This document shows, piece after piece, positions 33,831 to 45,000 of a stretch of DNA of 64,000 bases. Both the position numbers and the translations under genes were made by a program. Position 1 is the first letter of the stretch, and every line of letters begins with the position of its first letter. The notes beneath the pieces were generated by a model. The model had not been told where the DNA came from. It did not search any database and was given only the letters and a program-made list of their open reading frames with translations. The DNA lies in contig JAOTON010001270.1 of NCBI GenBank assembly GCA_034440635.1, positions 1-64,000 on the forward strand, given 5' to 3'. This DNA comes from Lepas anatifera. Taxonomy: Eukaryota; Arthropoda; Thecostraca; Lepadidae.

Positions 33831-34423
33831 GTAGCGCCGCAGTTCTTGGCATACCTTTCTCTGACCATATTTAAAACTTTTGTCAAAATTGGGCCGCCTC
33901 AGGTCAGGTCAACAGTACAGGTCAAGTGACCTAACCTAAAAATGAATTAAGACAGCATAATTTAGACCCGGGTGATCCCATACATTTGAAACTCATCACA
34001 TAATGGGCTCACCGATTTCTTCAAGAGGCTACCATTCGCCGGAAGACGCATATTATTTGACCCAGATTTGACGACAAGATATGATACACTTTTCGACAGA
34101 CTTAAATTTGTCTGTATTTAAAATTTCACTAAAACTAACAAAATGGAAAACTTCATGCAAATTTCTGACAAAAATGCCTAGAAATATATCCATGAAGAAA
34201 AGTAGTGCGGACGGAGAGATGCCAAAACAACAAACATGCCAATTTATTAAACCAGTACTTATCGAAAGGGGCCCGGCTGCGCACAGTGGGGGGTGGTAAG
34301 CTACGGGGGGTCGTAAGCAAGGCAAGGAGCCCGGCTAGAGCCAGAGGACGCTTGGGTAGCCCAGAGGGAGCCTGAAATTTTAGCACGGGTGCCCGGATAC
34401 AGCGAAGTGGGAGGAGTGGAGTC

Positions 34424-34577
34424 AGGGGCGGATTCAGGCCGATGGTAGGGGGAGGGGGTAACGGGGCCCCAAATCGTGAAAAACATATGGTTTTTTGTTT
34501 GAAGAAAATCCGTAAAAATTGGCAAAATCGGGAGATTTGGGGGATTTCCCCGTTTGTCCCCCCCTGGATCCGCTAGT
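34424..34577. mobile_element. Small hAT-like MITE, copy 2, nested in minisatellite D
   Basis: Starts caggggcggattcaggccga, ends ccctggatccgctagtg. Same interior as 9,599-9,726. Minisatellite units lie on both sides. Confidence 0.7.
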
Positions 34578-34585
34578 GCTGTGGT

Positions 34586-36230
34586 TCCTTGCAGACCACA
34601 GGGACGCGGACAAACCATAGGAGCCCGGGAAAATTGCAGGGGGCCGGACAACCCGCAGGGGGCCGGGTAGACCACAGAAGGCCCGGGCAGACTAAAAGGA
34701 GGCCAGACCACCCACAAGGGGCCCGGGCGGACCACACAGGACCCAGGCACACTACAAAAAGCCCAGACCACCTACAAAGGGCCCGGGCAGACCACAGGGG
34801 CCCGGGCAGACTAAAAGGGGCCAAAGCAGAATACAAGGGGCCCGGTTGCAGCCACAGAGGGCCCGGCTGAACCAAAAAGGTCCCGGGACTGCCTGAAATA
34901 GGGGCCCAGATACAGTCAAAATGGGCCTGAGAATATCGTTAGGGGCCCGTTTGCGGACACAGCGATTATGGGTGGCCCTAAAGGGAACCGCACCAAAGCA
35001 AGCATGCCAGGCAAGCATGCCAAGGAGCCCGGCCGCAGCCGCAGCAAGCCCAGATAGTCCACGGGGCTCCGCACTCATGGCAAGGGCCCGTCCGTGGCAT
35101 TAGAGGACCCGCGCCTCCTGGACCACGGGGTGCCCGATTGCAGTCATAGGTCCCGGTTGCAGTCACAGGGGGCCCGGGTGAATCACAGGCGCCCGGTTGC
35201 GGTGACAGGGGCTCGGGCGGATCACAGAGGGCCCGGTTGCAGTCACAGGGAGCCCGGTTGGACCACAGGGAATCCGTTTGCAGTCACAGGGGGCCAGGGT
35301 GGATCTCAGGGGGCCTGTTTGCAGTCAAAGAGGGCCCGTGTGGATCACAGGGGGCCCAGGATGGATCACATGGGGCCTCAGGTTAATCACAGGGTGCCCC
35401 AGGTGGATCACAGGGGGCCCCAGGTGGATTACAGGGGCCCGATTGCAGTCACAGGGGGCCCGAGTGGATCAAATGGGGACCGGTTGCAGTCACAGGGGGC
35501 CCGGGTGGATCATAGTGGGTCCGGGTGGATCACAAAGGGTCCGGTTGCAGTCACAGGGGGCCAGGGTGTATCACAGGGGGCCCCGGTGGATCATACGGGG
35601 CCGATTGTAATTGCAGGGGGCCGGGTGGCTCACAGAGGGCCCGGTTGCAGTCACAGGGGACCCGGGTGGATCACAGATGGCCCAGTTGCAATCACAGGGG
35701 GCCCAGGTGGATGACAGGGGGCCCGGTTGCAGTCACAGGGGGCCCGGGTGGATCATAGGGGGCCTGGTTGTAATTACAGGGAGCCCGGGTGGATCACAGA
35801 GGACCCTGTTGCAGTCACAGGGGGCCGGGTGGATCGCAGAGGGTCCGGTTGCAGTCAAAGGGGCCCGGTGGATCACAGATGGCCCGGTCCCGGTCACAGG
35901 AGGCCCGGGTGGATGATATGGGGGCCGGTTGTAATCACAGGGAGCCTGGGTGGATTAAAGGGGGCCCGGTTGCAGTCCACAGGGGCCCGGGTGGATCACA
36001 GAGCGCCCGGTTGGATGACAGAAGGTCGGAGACTGCCGGAATTAGGGACCCGGCTGGAGTCGAAGTGGGCCTGAAAATATCGTTAGGGGCCCGGTTGCGG
36101 ACATCGAGGTTAAGGGTAGTCCACAGGGGACCCGTAAGCATGCCAGGGAGCCTGGCCTTCAGCCAAAGCTAGCCAAGTAGACCACTGGGACCTGCACTCG
36201 TGGCAGGGGCCCGGCTGTGTCCGCAGGGGC
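34586..36230. repeat. GC-rich minisatellite D
   Basis: Units of about 21-22 bp alternate gcccggttgcagtcacaggg and gcccgggtggatcacagggg, giving a roughly 43-bp dimer, best ordered at 35,150-36,000. Several frames stay open (up to 206 codons) because of the repeat; they are not genes. Confidence 0.92.
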
Positions 36231-36944
36231 CCGCAACTTGGGATTGGGGGGGCTCGTCGGGTCATTGGGGGGGCTTCTCCGAGCATTGGGGGCTCGAGCC
36301 CCCAAAATATATGGAAACTTGCGCCCCTGTATCCGGTATGTTTTATATCGATGGCCTAAGGCTAGATACGAGCCATGGCCTCTCCATTGGAAATACATGA
36401 AAAAATGGTTTAAATTTAATAGCTTAGTACCTAATAGATAGTGGTAGAGCGTTTCTTTTAGCGGCATTAGGTACGCCTTGAATGTGCGGTTCTAATGATA
36501 TACATTGTGACCTAATTTGATTGTGACCTGACCTCAGATCAGGTCAAATTATATCTATATTTGTATAAATTTACCTACATTTGACCTGATTTCACCTACC
36601 AAGGATATATCATATATCATTCGATTTGGCTTGCGGCGAGGATTGCAATTATCTAAATTGTTTTGCTCTATCTTCACTAATTCAGACGTAATGACTGAAA
36701 ACCGTTATTCACATGCTATTCCTATGGTGCCATGTCTTTCACATGCATCGACCTCTAGTGGCATAAAATTTGACGTGACAAAAAAAGGTTCAATTTTTCT
36801 GTTGGAATTTGGTGGGCTATCCGACGCCGTTTACCATTTTTCGCTATCTAGCTTGGTTTTCTAGATCTTAAGGGGGTACCCACTCCCTCCCCCGTCAAAG
36901 TAAGGGTGGCTCAGACCCCGTCAATGCGCGTGTTGACGCATGCA

Positions 36945-37844
36945 CGCATGAAATTTTTTTCCTCGGGTCACCCAAGGTCAGGTCACCAGGCGAGGTCAAC
37001 CAAGGTCACTTCACTTAAAATTTTGAGCTCTATAAGAGCTACATTTCTTAGTCGATCGATTTGAAACTTCCTACACTATATGACCCCTCCAGGTTCTACA
37101 AGGCGTATATCCGGGATTCTTATATTTCGTGGCCTGAGCTCAGGTCACGAGGTAACCTCTCCCATTGAAAAAGCATGGGGAAAACCTGTCTTATGATCTA
37201 AAAGTCACAAAAACAATTACAAATGCTCAGCTTGCTCAGAAAAGCGTTTTTGGACACCCCTTAACGTATCCCAGGGGACATATTTCCCCTTTGACTTCTC
37301 CAAGGTCATCCAAGGTCACCAGGGTTCAAAAACAGCATTTTGACAATAACGTTTGACCTAACTGAGCTAGATCTCTGAATCAAACATCATCGTGTCTGTT
37401 CTCGTCACTGGCTTTTATTTGATTTATGGCAAGGTCACTTTCTGACCTTTCGTGACCTCACGTCATATTAGGTCACGAGATGACCTCTGGAGGTCAAACC
37501 ACTGCCGGGAGGTCATTACGTTTCAAATAGCGAAAAAAGGTCTGCCTATTTCCTACCAAATGGACTTTACCAGATCTCAATAGCACTAATGGCATAAGAG
37601 TTATGCCCAGTTTTCTTAAGCCTTACATTTTGAGTGAAAATAGCTTACCGTGACCTAACTTGGCCTCTGGAGGTCAAACCATTGACTTGAGCGCTTAAAC
37701 ATCCATAATAATTTCTTACTGAATTCACGCGAGCTTTCTATTGCACTTTGCGGATTTGCGCTAACTCTCATATTTTCGGAGTTAGGGGCATCGATGGCCC
37801 GGTAGGGCGAAGATGGCGCCGGACCCCGGTGGGGGGCGGGTTAA
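36945..37844. mobile_element. TTAA element 11 (left end lost)
   Basis: Colinear with 39,720-40,619 (cgggtcacccaaggtcagg, ctacattt.ttagtcgatcgat, gccgttt-free core) and ends cggtggggggcgggTTAA at 37,841-37,844. The left end abuts the preceding element and lacks the terminal TTAA. Confidence 0.72.
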
Positions 37845-38229
37845 AGTAAGGGTGGGCACTAGCAAACAGCCCGATAAGGCAACCATTCATTCTCATGGCT
37901 CCTTGTTCTAGCAGTACAGCAGGTTACTGAGAAAGCACACCCGACGGTCCTTACTGTTTATGCCTATGTTTGATTCATTGTTCTCCATTCCAGGTGTTCA
38001 CACACCTCTCTGTCATGTCCCAGAAAAAGAGACAGGCTCTGAGCTGTGAATAAATGTGCGTAAGGCTTCAAACAAATCGGAAAATACGAAAACAGGTATA
38101 TTTTGAGCTTTGTTTATGCTTTCCGAGACAAGAAAATTCAGGTTTTTATGAAAATGTAAGTACACTGAAAGACACTGCAAATTATACCTGTAATCTGATT
38201 CAGTGAATGCTGAATACACTGACAGATAT

Positions 38230-38400
38230 TGTGGGGTGAGGGAGGCCATCCCAGCAGTCTGACGTGGTTTACAGCAATGGTTCCTTCCATGGCATGCTAT
38301 ATTGAGCTGAGGAACTTTGCCCCAGCCCCCCCTCTCCCTGACGCAAAACTGTGGCGTTGCCCTGGCTAAGGACATTTACTGAGAAAACCGATGGAGATTG
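38230..38400 (+). repeat. Empty-site paralogue of the TTAA element 12 insertion
   Basis: Reads cagcagtctgacgtgg, then catggcatgctataTTGAgc, then tgaggaactttgcccc. The same host sequence flanks element 12 (catggcaaagtatat, TTAA, element, TTAA, gctgagaaactctgtccc), so this is the uninserted version with TTGA at the target. Confidence 0.75.
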
Positions 38401-38650
38401 GCGGCGATGATCGAGGAAGAGGGGGGTAGGATGGATGACGAAATATATTGTACCTAATTGTATATCGGGACATCATTCAACCGTTCCTAGTCGTTTGGGC
38501 TATTCCTTGGTTGCTACCATATATGTATGCACAGACGTTATTAATTCACTTTTTCGAGACCTTCATTTACCTGTTTAAACAGCAAAAATATAGTAAAAAT
38601 CAACGCTCTAAAAGACAATTAACTTATGAGGGCACTGTACGCTGTCAAAA

Positions 38651-38703
38651 ATGATTGGGAGTGGCCCTAATAAAATAAAATAAAATAAAATAAATAAATA
38701 AAC
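38651..38703 (+). mobile_element. SINE 3' tail
   Basis: gattgggagtggccctaata followed by AATAA-type repeats. It is the 3' end shared with the SINEs at 40,650 and 43,618. Confidence 0.6.
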
Positions 38704-38843
38704 AAACGTATGTATGTACATCCTGACTGCATATCAAGAGTTCTGAGCAATACCCGGCGGTATTTTTCAAACGTTCTCCATGGCACGCCGAGAAATTCGC
38801 TGACATGATCACTGTGGCGCCTTGATGTTACTTGACTGAGACG

Positions 38844-39109
38844 CATAGGTGCATCCAGAACAACCAATCGAGGTGGGGACATTGTCGGGAGGAGAGAGGA
38901 GGAAACATCTGGATCAGGTGGCGCCAGTTTTGGCACCAAAACCTATAAGGTGGGCGCCAAATCATATCCTGGAGCGCTGCTACTCGCAAATATCGGTGGA
39001 GGGAGGGGTGGACGGGAAGTGTCATTTTAGGGGGTGCCACCGACCTTTCAGGGGGCGCCGAGTGTCGATCGGGGGATAAGTGCCCCCTTGTCCCCTGGAT
39101 GCGCCTGTG
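38844..39109. mobile_element. hAT-like MITE, CATAGGTGCATCCAG family
   Basis: Terminal inverted repeats cataggtgcatccag and ctggatgcgcctgtg. The flanks ctgagacg and gtgaggcg agree at 6 of 8. The interior (gggggtgccacc, gggggcgcc) is shared with 63,276-63,689 and 59,750-59,945. Confidence 0.65.
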
Positions 39110-39591
39110 GTGAGGCGCACGATAACAAAACGTCTCTCTCTCTGTGGAACTGTGTGGTGCGAACAAAGGTCACTGTAGACTAATTTGATCATCCATTTCG
39201 ATCATTTCATTACAAAGACTTTGCAGAGACTTATTGCCGCAGTCTTATTTACCATGCATCCATTGATTAGGCTTGAAGTCGTTGAACGTTGATCAATGGT
39301 AGATACATTTCAATAACCTCTTTCCGTGTTTGACCCATCCGCTCTGCAGCTGCGCGACTACTGACGGAAACGAAAGTTGGAAATTTGAGAATTTTTGTAT
39401 TTTCAGTATTGCTTGTTTTACAAGACTGGAAGTTCAAGTATTCCGAAACTTGAAGTCCATTCAAGCACTGTGAATGATACCATTTAATTCAGTTAAAATT
39501 GAAGATACTGAGAGCGCGCGTGTGGTGGGGGAAATTTATGCCAGCAGTCTAGCATGGGTTGCAGCAATTGCTCCTTTCATGGCAAAGTATA
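39110..39591. other. Unassigned sequence; left flank of element 12
   Basis: No supported gene. 39,535-39,591 is the diverged copy of the 38,230-38,292 host sequence. Confidence 0.4.
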
Positions 39592-40619
39592 TTAACCCTC
39601 GCCCCACCGGGGCCATCGATGCCCCCTCTAAGGTTATTTCAGAATAGCAGAAAAACGACGAGCCGCAGTAACGTGGTTGAGGGCTGTATCTCTCACACCA
39701 TTATTTTCCCACCATCCCTGATTTTTTATCTCCGGGTCACCCAAGGGTCAGGTCACCAGGCGAGGTCAACCAACGTCACCTCACTTCAACTTTTGAGCTC
39801 TACAATAGCTACATTTCTAAGCCGATCAATTTGAAATTTCCTACACTTTATGACCCCTCCAGGGCCTACAAAATTTACATCCGGGATTTTTTGATTTCGT
39901 GACCTAAGGTCAGGTCACGGAGTGACCTCTCCCATTGAAACATAATGGGGAAAAGCTGTCTTATGATCTAAAGGTCACAAAAATGATTGAAAATGTCCAG
40001 ATTGCCCAGAAGAGTGTTCTTGGACACCCTTTCACGGATCCCAGGGGCCATATTTGCCCTTTGACTTATCTGAAGTCATCACAGGTCACTAGGGGTAAAA
40101 ACAGTATTTGTACGATAACTTTTGACCTAATTAAGCTAGAGCGCTGAAATAAACGTCATTGTGTATGTTTCATTACTGGCTTTAATTTGATATACAATAA
40201 GATCACTTTCTGACTTTTCGTGGCCTCAGTTCAAATTAGGTCACAGGGTGACCTCTGGAGGTTAAACCACTGGCGGGAGGTCATTATGTTTCAATATCAG
40301 AAAAAAGGTCTGGTATTTTCCTATCACGTGTACTTTACCAGATTGCAATAGCTCTAACGGCATGAGAGCTATGCCTAGTTTGCTTTGGTATTGCATATTT
40401 TAGTGGAATTAGCCTATCGTGACCTAACTTGACCTCTGGAGGTCAATCCATTGACCTGAGTGCTTAAACATGTGAGGTAATTTCTTACTGAATTCACGTG
40501 AGCATTCTAATCCACTTTGCAGATTTGCGCTAACCTCCATATTTTTAGAGTTAGAGGGGGCCATCGATAGCCCCGGTGAGGCGAAGGTGGCGCCGAACCC
40601 CCGGTGGAGCTCGTGTTAA
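39592..40619. mobile_element. TTAA element 12 (complete, AGGTCA-rich)
   Basis: 1,028 bp with TTAA at 39,592-39,595 and 40,616-40,619. The left terminus ttaaccctcgccccaccggg is mirrored by cccccggtggagctcgtgttaa at the right. It contains ccatcgat near both ends and many aggtca motifs. Its host flanks match the empty site near 38,293, which makes it the best-supported member of the family. Confidence 0.85.
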
Positions 40620-40644
40620 GCTGAGAAACTCTGTCCCTGGGTGC

Positions 40645-40850
40645 TGGGTGGCCTAGGCACTTAACAAACCGTCTTCAGATCGGACAGCGCGGATTAACGT
40701 TGGTTCATTCCCCACGGTAGGAAACCGCCTTCCATGTTCGATCTGACCCGGTGGGGAGGATCCTTAAGCACCCACGCCAATTCTCCCTATAACTTGGTAA
40801 GTGTACCTGTTGGGAGTGGTCCTAATAAAACAAAATATAATAAAATAAAA
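40645..40850 (+). mobile_element. tRNA-derived SINE, copy 1 (diverged)
   Basis: Shares gtcttcagatcgga, gcggattaacg, ggaaaccgcc, gatctgacccggtgg and gttgggagtggtcctaataa with 43,618-43,805. The A-box region is decayed (gggtggcctaggcac) and the B box is ggttcattccc. Confidence 0.7.
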
Positions 40851-41797
40851 GCCATGGCACCACGCCCGGTCCTAGAGATTGTGAAGTTTTAGCATATTAA
40901 AACATAGGAAACGCAAGTCAGTGCAACCCACTCTTCAGCTATTCGCCATATGTTTGACATACGTTTCGGAATGGAAGGAAGGGGGAGGGGGCAGAGCGGG
41001 CAACTCCCCACTCCTCATACCAAAAATTCCCGAGCTCAGCTAAACTGGGCGGAAATAAGAAAATGTTGTAACGAGCCGGTGTGGAAGGCAGCAATGAGCC
41101 CAAATAGAATGTCTTCTTTGTGCTAGAGGGGAAGTTTCTTGTCAGCAGCAGGGGGAAGATTGACTGGTCCACTCGCTTCTTTGCCGGTGCAGTGGCGACG
41201 CTTATCTATCAGGAGACCCGCAGGACGGTATATAGGGCCCCAGAAGTCAGCGGAGGAGTTTGTTGGTGGAGTCTCATAATGGCGGATTCAACCAAGTTTG
41301 TACACAAACCCGGTTTAGAGATGTTAGACGAAGTACCGGCCAGGCTCCTACTGAACTTTTAATTAAGAAGGCGGCATCGCTCCGCTGAGGGTTAAAAATT
41401 CCAGGGGGCTTTGGGGCTTATAAGCATAGTGGGTTCTCGACTGATAACTTGCTCTATAGAAAGTGGATCTTTATCCCAGAAGCGTTGGAAACGCCAACTT
41501 TTGCAAAGCCGGGTTGGATGAAACCAGCCTGGGAAATTCACATTCTTACACCAGGTAAATATTGTACTCAACCCTGTTGTTCACAAAGCCAATAAAGCTG
41601 GGTAGCTTGAGGCGCCGCTGCCAACGGTCCGCGAGCCGGGAACCAGACCGGTGGGCGTTATTGTTCCGAAATAGCCGAACCGGCTCAAACTCGGGATACC
41701 ATGAAAGACCAGTGGTTGTCCGGCAACGAAAGCCGGCCCAATTTTCGGTCGTGAAAGGACGTTAAAATGAAGACCTCTGATACAAATATAACTCAAA

Positions 41798-41800
<3 letters not shown>
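40851..41800. other. Unassigned sequence; no gene seen
   Basis: Contains several short open frames on both strands without family similarity. A short gagggTTAA near 41,386 may be a TTAA-element remnant. Confidence 0.35.

Positions 41801-41804
<4 letters not shown>

Positions 41805-41879
<75 letters not shown>
41805..41879. repeat. (AT)n microsatellite
   Basis: About 37 uninterrupted AT dinucleotides. Confidence 0.98.
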
Positions 41880-41881
<2 letters not shown>

Positions 41882-42504
41882 AAAATAACTATATTGATGT
41901 AGAGGGGACCACGGTAGAAAAATGGCAGGATGAAAAAACATGGTAGTTTCTACTGTCTTAGTTTAACCAGCGTTATCATTGAATGACCCAACTGAAGCGA
42001 TCAAATGTATATGGTTTTTCATTGACACTGTTACCATAGTTACATAGGATGATGTGATAACGACTCCTGTTAATTTCCATTGGCTAAATTAGCCAAAATA
42101 TTATTCATACGCAGAACCAGAATTACAAGCTCCAAACCAGCACTACAATTTAACACTGGTGCCGCAATTCTTTGCTGCTGGGTCAGAATGACAACCAAAC
42201 TGCAGCTCCTGGCTGTTTATCGATATTGACAGTTCCCTGCATCAAGAAAATTCGACAGTCATACTGGCCGAAATCCCTTCTTACCGCTTCACCGAATCGA
42301 GCTCGTTTCAAGAGAAGTTTCAGCTCGGTAGCAACTAAAGCTTATCTCACTCCGATGGGGGTACGTTTTTTCACACGACTTGTTGAAAAGTTGGGTCGGA
42401 TTTTCGAGCATTTGTTCAACATTCAAGAGGTGTCAAGGAAGTGTTCAACCGGCTCCTAGTATAGCAGCTCCAGAAATGTATGTACCACACCATTTTTTTA
42501 ATAT
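41880..42504. other. Unassigned sequence; no gene seen
   Basis: No supported coding, RNA or repeat feature. Confidence 0.35.
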
Positions 42505-43075
42505 TTAACTGGGGGCTATTTGCCCCCCAGTCGGCCGAATTGCTCCCCCGTGCCCGGGAAATGGCCCCCAGTGGGACAAGCAGGAAATGACTTAAAATTG
42601 AACAAAGGTAAACTCACCTAACCAAAATAAGACAGAACACCACCCGATAATAATTATATTGTTCTATTGTTCGTCCCAAATTGACATTTCCACAAAAATT
42701 GTGTTCAAAACTTTCCACCAGTGACTGCCTATTCCATCGCGCGAAGACGAAACAGTGCGTAGTTGCGGGAAATCCCGGCAATGCAGCCTCAACATCAGCT
42801 GCTCACAGCGCTGGAGCCAACGACTAATCAAACATCGTGTTCCATCCGACCGGAAGTCACTGTCCCAGCCAGTACTGTGTTATTGTATGATACTCTTATT
42901 TCACACGCGGTCAGCTGTCAGCGCTCAGAGCTTGTTCGTGGATTAGCCAGGACACGGTTTAGTCAAAGCGCGGCAGACTGGTTGCTGGAGTGGCGGTGTG
43001 AAGTGCTTAGCCTATTTATTTATCATTGTGGTGGCAGGATACGTAAACTTATAGGTGAGATCGCTGCATCAAACT
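42505..43075 (+). repeat. Module A, copy 2
   Basis: Starts TTAACTGGGGGC. Direct-orientation paralogue of 24,939-25,455, about 17.5 kb away. Confidence 0.75.
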
Positions 43076-43117
43076 TTTTTCTGTAGATTTGATCAGTTTT
43101 AATTATTTTTTAAATTA

Positions 43118-43590
43118 ATGTTTGTCCCGTGGAAACACCACGGAGCGTATTCCACCGGTGCTGGACCACAGACATATTTAATATCCGTAACATGGTGACG
43201 TGTTCTGAGTCTGTTTAGTTGATGATTAGGTGAGAGTGACTAAAGATGTGAGCATGATTTTTGTGTGTCCCACGGGGAACACCAGGGTGAGGACTGACAC
43301 CGGGTGCAGAAACACTTTATGATGATGAGGTGAGAGTGACTGAAGATGAGGCATGATATTTTGTGTGCCAAGCGTGGAAACACCCAGAGCCACCTGACCT
43401 TGGGTGCTGAACCACAGACATGTTTAATCTACGTACCAATAACGTGAATTGAGCCTTTTTAGATGATGAGGTGGGAGGTACTTGATATGAAGCATGATTA
43501 CACATGTATGAGCCCTTTCCATAACCCCTCAGGCCAGTAGGCGAGGAAAACCTGTTGCGCACCGACCTTCAAGGCAAATGACCTTTTTTC
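43118..43590 (-). repeat. Module B, copy 2 (inverted)
   Basis: Reverse complement of 25,840-26,325 (tgatgatgaggtgagagtgac, gtgtgtcccacggg, gtggaaacacc). Here it directly follows module A. Confidence 0.75.
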
Positions 43591-43617
43591 AAATAACGCA
43601 GAATCAAAGATGTGGGC

Positions 43618-43805
43618 CGGGTAGCCGAGTGGCTTCGTTCCCTGTCTTCAGATCGGATAGCATGGATTAACGTGGGTTCAATCCCCATGGTGGGAAACCG
43701 CTTTCCATGTCCGATCTGACCCGGTGGAGAGGGTCCTTAATATCCACACCAATAATCCCTGTAATTGAGCAAGTGTGCCTGTTGGGAGTGGTCCTAATAA
43801 AAAAT
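43618..43805 (+). mobile_element. tRNA-derived SINE, copy 2
   Basis: A box tagccgagtgg and B box ggttcaatccc about 45 nt apart form a pol III promoter. The tRNA-unrelated body follows and ends gttgggagtggtcctaataa plus an A-rich tail. Best copy of the family. Confidence 0.8.
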
Positions 43806-44012
43806 GAAATGTGCAGAACAACACTACTTACCGTATCGTATTCTGCATCACTTTCAAATATCTGTCCAAATTGTTTTCACACCTCTGCCAGCCGATCAGT
43901 TTCAAACTCTCATAATACCAGTTGTCCCAAATAAGTACCACATTTAAAATGTGTATATCTGCGAAAGTATTTACGATAGAAACAAGAAACCTTCACCATG
44001 TTACTCTGTATT

Positions 44013-44300
44013 TCAAAGTATTTTTGTGTCGTGATAACACTGATGGATTCTCATTCTAAGCCCCATACAGCACGTGCTCCAGATGTGAGCCATTTCTGAA
44101 GCACATACCTCTGCCCTCTTTAGAACTTTCTCACAAACACGTTCGCACATTTCAGGCTTGATAAGGCGAACTTGCTTCCTGATGTTGTTCTTCAGGTCTG
44201 TGGTGTTTCTTTTCCTGGATAGTACACTTTGAGTTTTAGGTATCCCCACACAAAAGTCTATGGGGGTCAAGTCCGGTGAGTGTGCTGGCCAGTCAACTTA
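44013..44300 (-). pseudogene. Tc/mariner-like transposase C-terminal fragment
   Basis: DWPAHSPDLTPIDFCV, then an apparent one-base frameshift in the W-G-Y-L-K segment, then a helix-rich C-terminus (TTDLKNNIRKQVRLIKPEMC and onward). 'WPxxSPDLTPxDFxxWGxLK' holds the second catalytic Asp region of the Tc1/mariner DDE/D transposases (seen in Tc3/SETMAR-like proteins). The upstream catalytic parts are absent. Confidence 0.75.
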
Positions 44301-45000
44301 GTCTTCTTTGAGATCACCCGTCATCAAGGTGATCCCTAAGCCAATTGGGGTAGGGTAGCCATGTTATGATAGGAAAAATTCCTTATAACGCACATCTAGC
44401 GTAGAAATTGCAATTGGTCAAAGATTGGGCAATCCTGAATCATGTAACTTTGCAATGTCGCAGTTCAATGTGTTGTCTACTCCTGTCAGGATAAGAAAGT
44501 TTCAGTTATGATGGTCATCGCTAGAGAACAGTTTTTCGAACAGTCTGCATTTGTGTGTCATTAGGAACAGGGTGTCTTATTACGCACACTTCGTGAAATC
44601 CGCGTGCTTGATTACACACACCTCTTATTGACTCTATCTAAGACATATGATTGTTGTATCATCGTATTGTAATGTAGGGTATTATTGTGTTTTCTATGAT
44701 TATTATGTTTTAGTTTTGTATTATTGTATTTATTATGTTTGATAGAATTATTATTTTCAAATTATACAGCTTAACGTGGCACGCCTAAGGAATACACCAA
44801 CAGAATATATGGTTTTATTCATCACAGAAAGCAAACGCATTACCTTAATCGCAATATCACATCTACTAGATCTCTGTCGTCACACTGCTCTACCTGGACT
44901 CCTCCAAGTGGTCCCAATTGCTTAGATGGGGCACAGGTAAGGCAGCATCAAAGCAAACCCATCTTTGGCAGGAGCTTTAAACCACTCATCGGTGTCAATA
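44300..45000. other. AT-rich unassigned sequence
   Basis: Probably part of the decayed Tc/mariner copy near 44.3-44.6 kb, but no terminal repeats were identified. Confidence 0.3.

Larger units (their letters stand above)
34021..36329. mobile_element. Insertion carrying GC-rich minisatellite D
   Basis: The interrupted TTAA element defines both ends to within a few bases. The right end, read inward, is caggggcgcaagttt, similar to the CAGGGG/CAGTGG termini of the hAT-like families here. I could not define the left terminus or a target duplication. Confidence 0.6.
33830..36935. mobile_element. TTAA element 9/10 split by a GC-rich insertion
   Basis: The left half, about 33,830-34,020, matches element 3 up to caccga, and the right half, about 36,330-36,935, resumes at atccggtatg and runs to tcaatgcgcgtgTTGA. 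The missing junction corresponds to about 26,608-26,626 in element 3. About 2.3 kb (34,021-36,329) is therefore a later insertion. Confidence 0.75.

Noticed and set aside
34573..36172. Collagen-like Gly/Pro-rich frames up to 206 codons
   Set aside because: Overlapping frames of minisatellite D; no signal peptide, no regular G-X-Y triplets and no splice context.
12860..36230. CRISPR-like regular repeats
   Set aside because: Units vary in length and sequence, there are no unique spacers of constant size, and the context is eukaryotic.
41060..41365. 80-codon plus-strand frame near 41,120-41,362 as a gene
   Set aside because: No family similarity and no supporting splice or promoter context.
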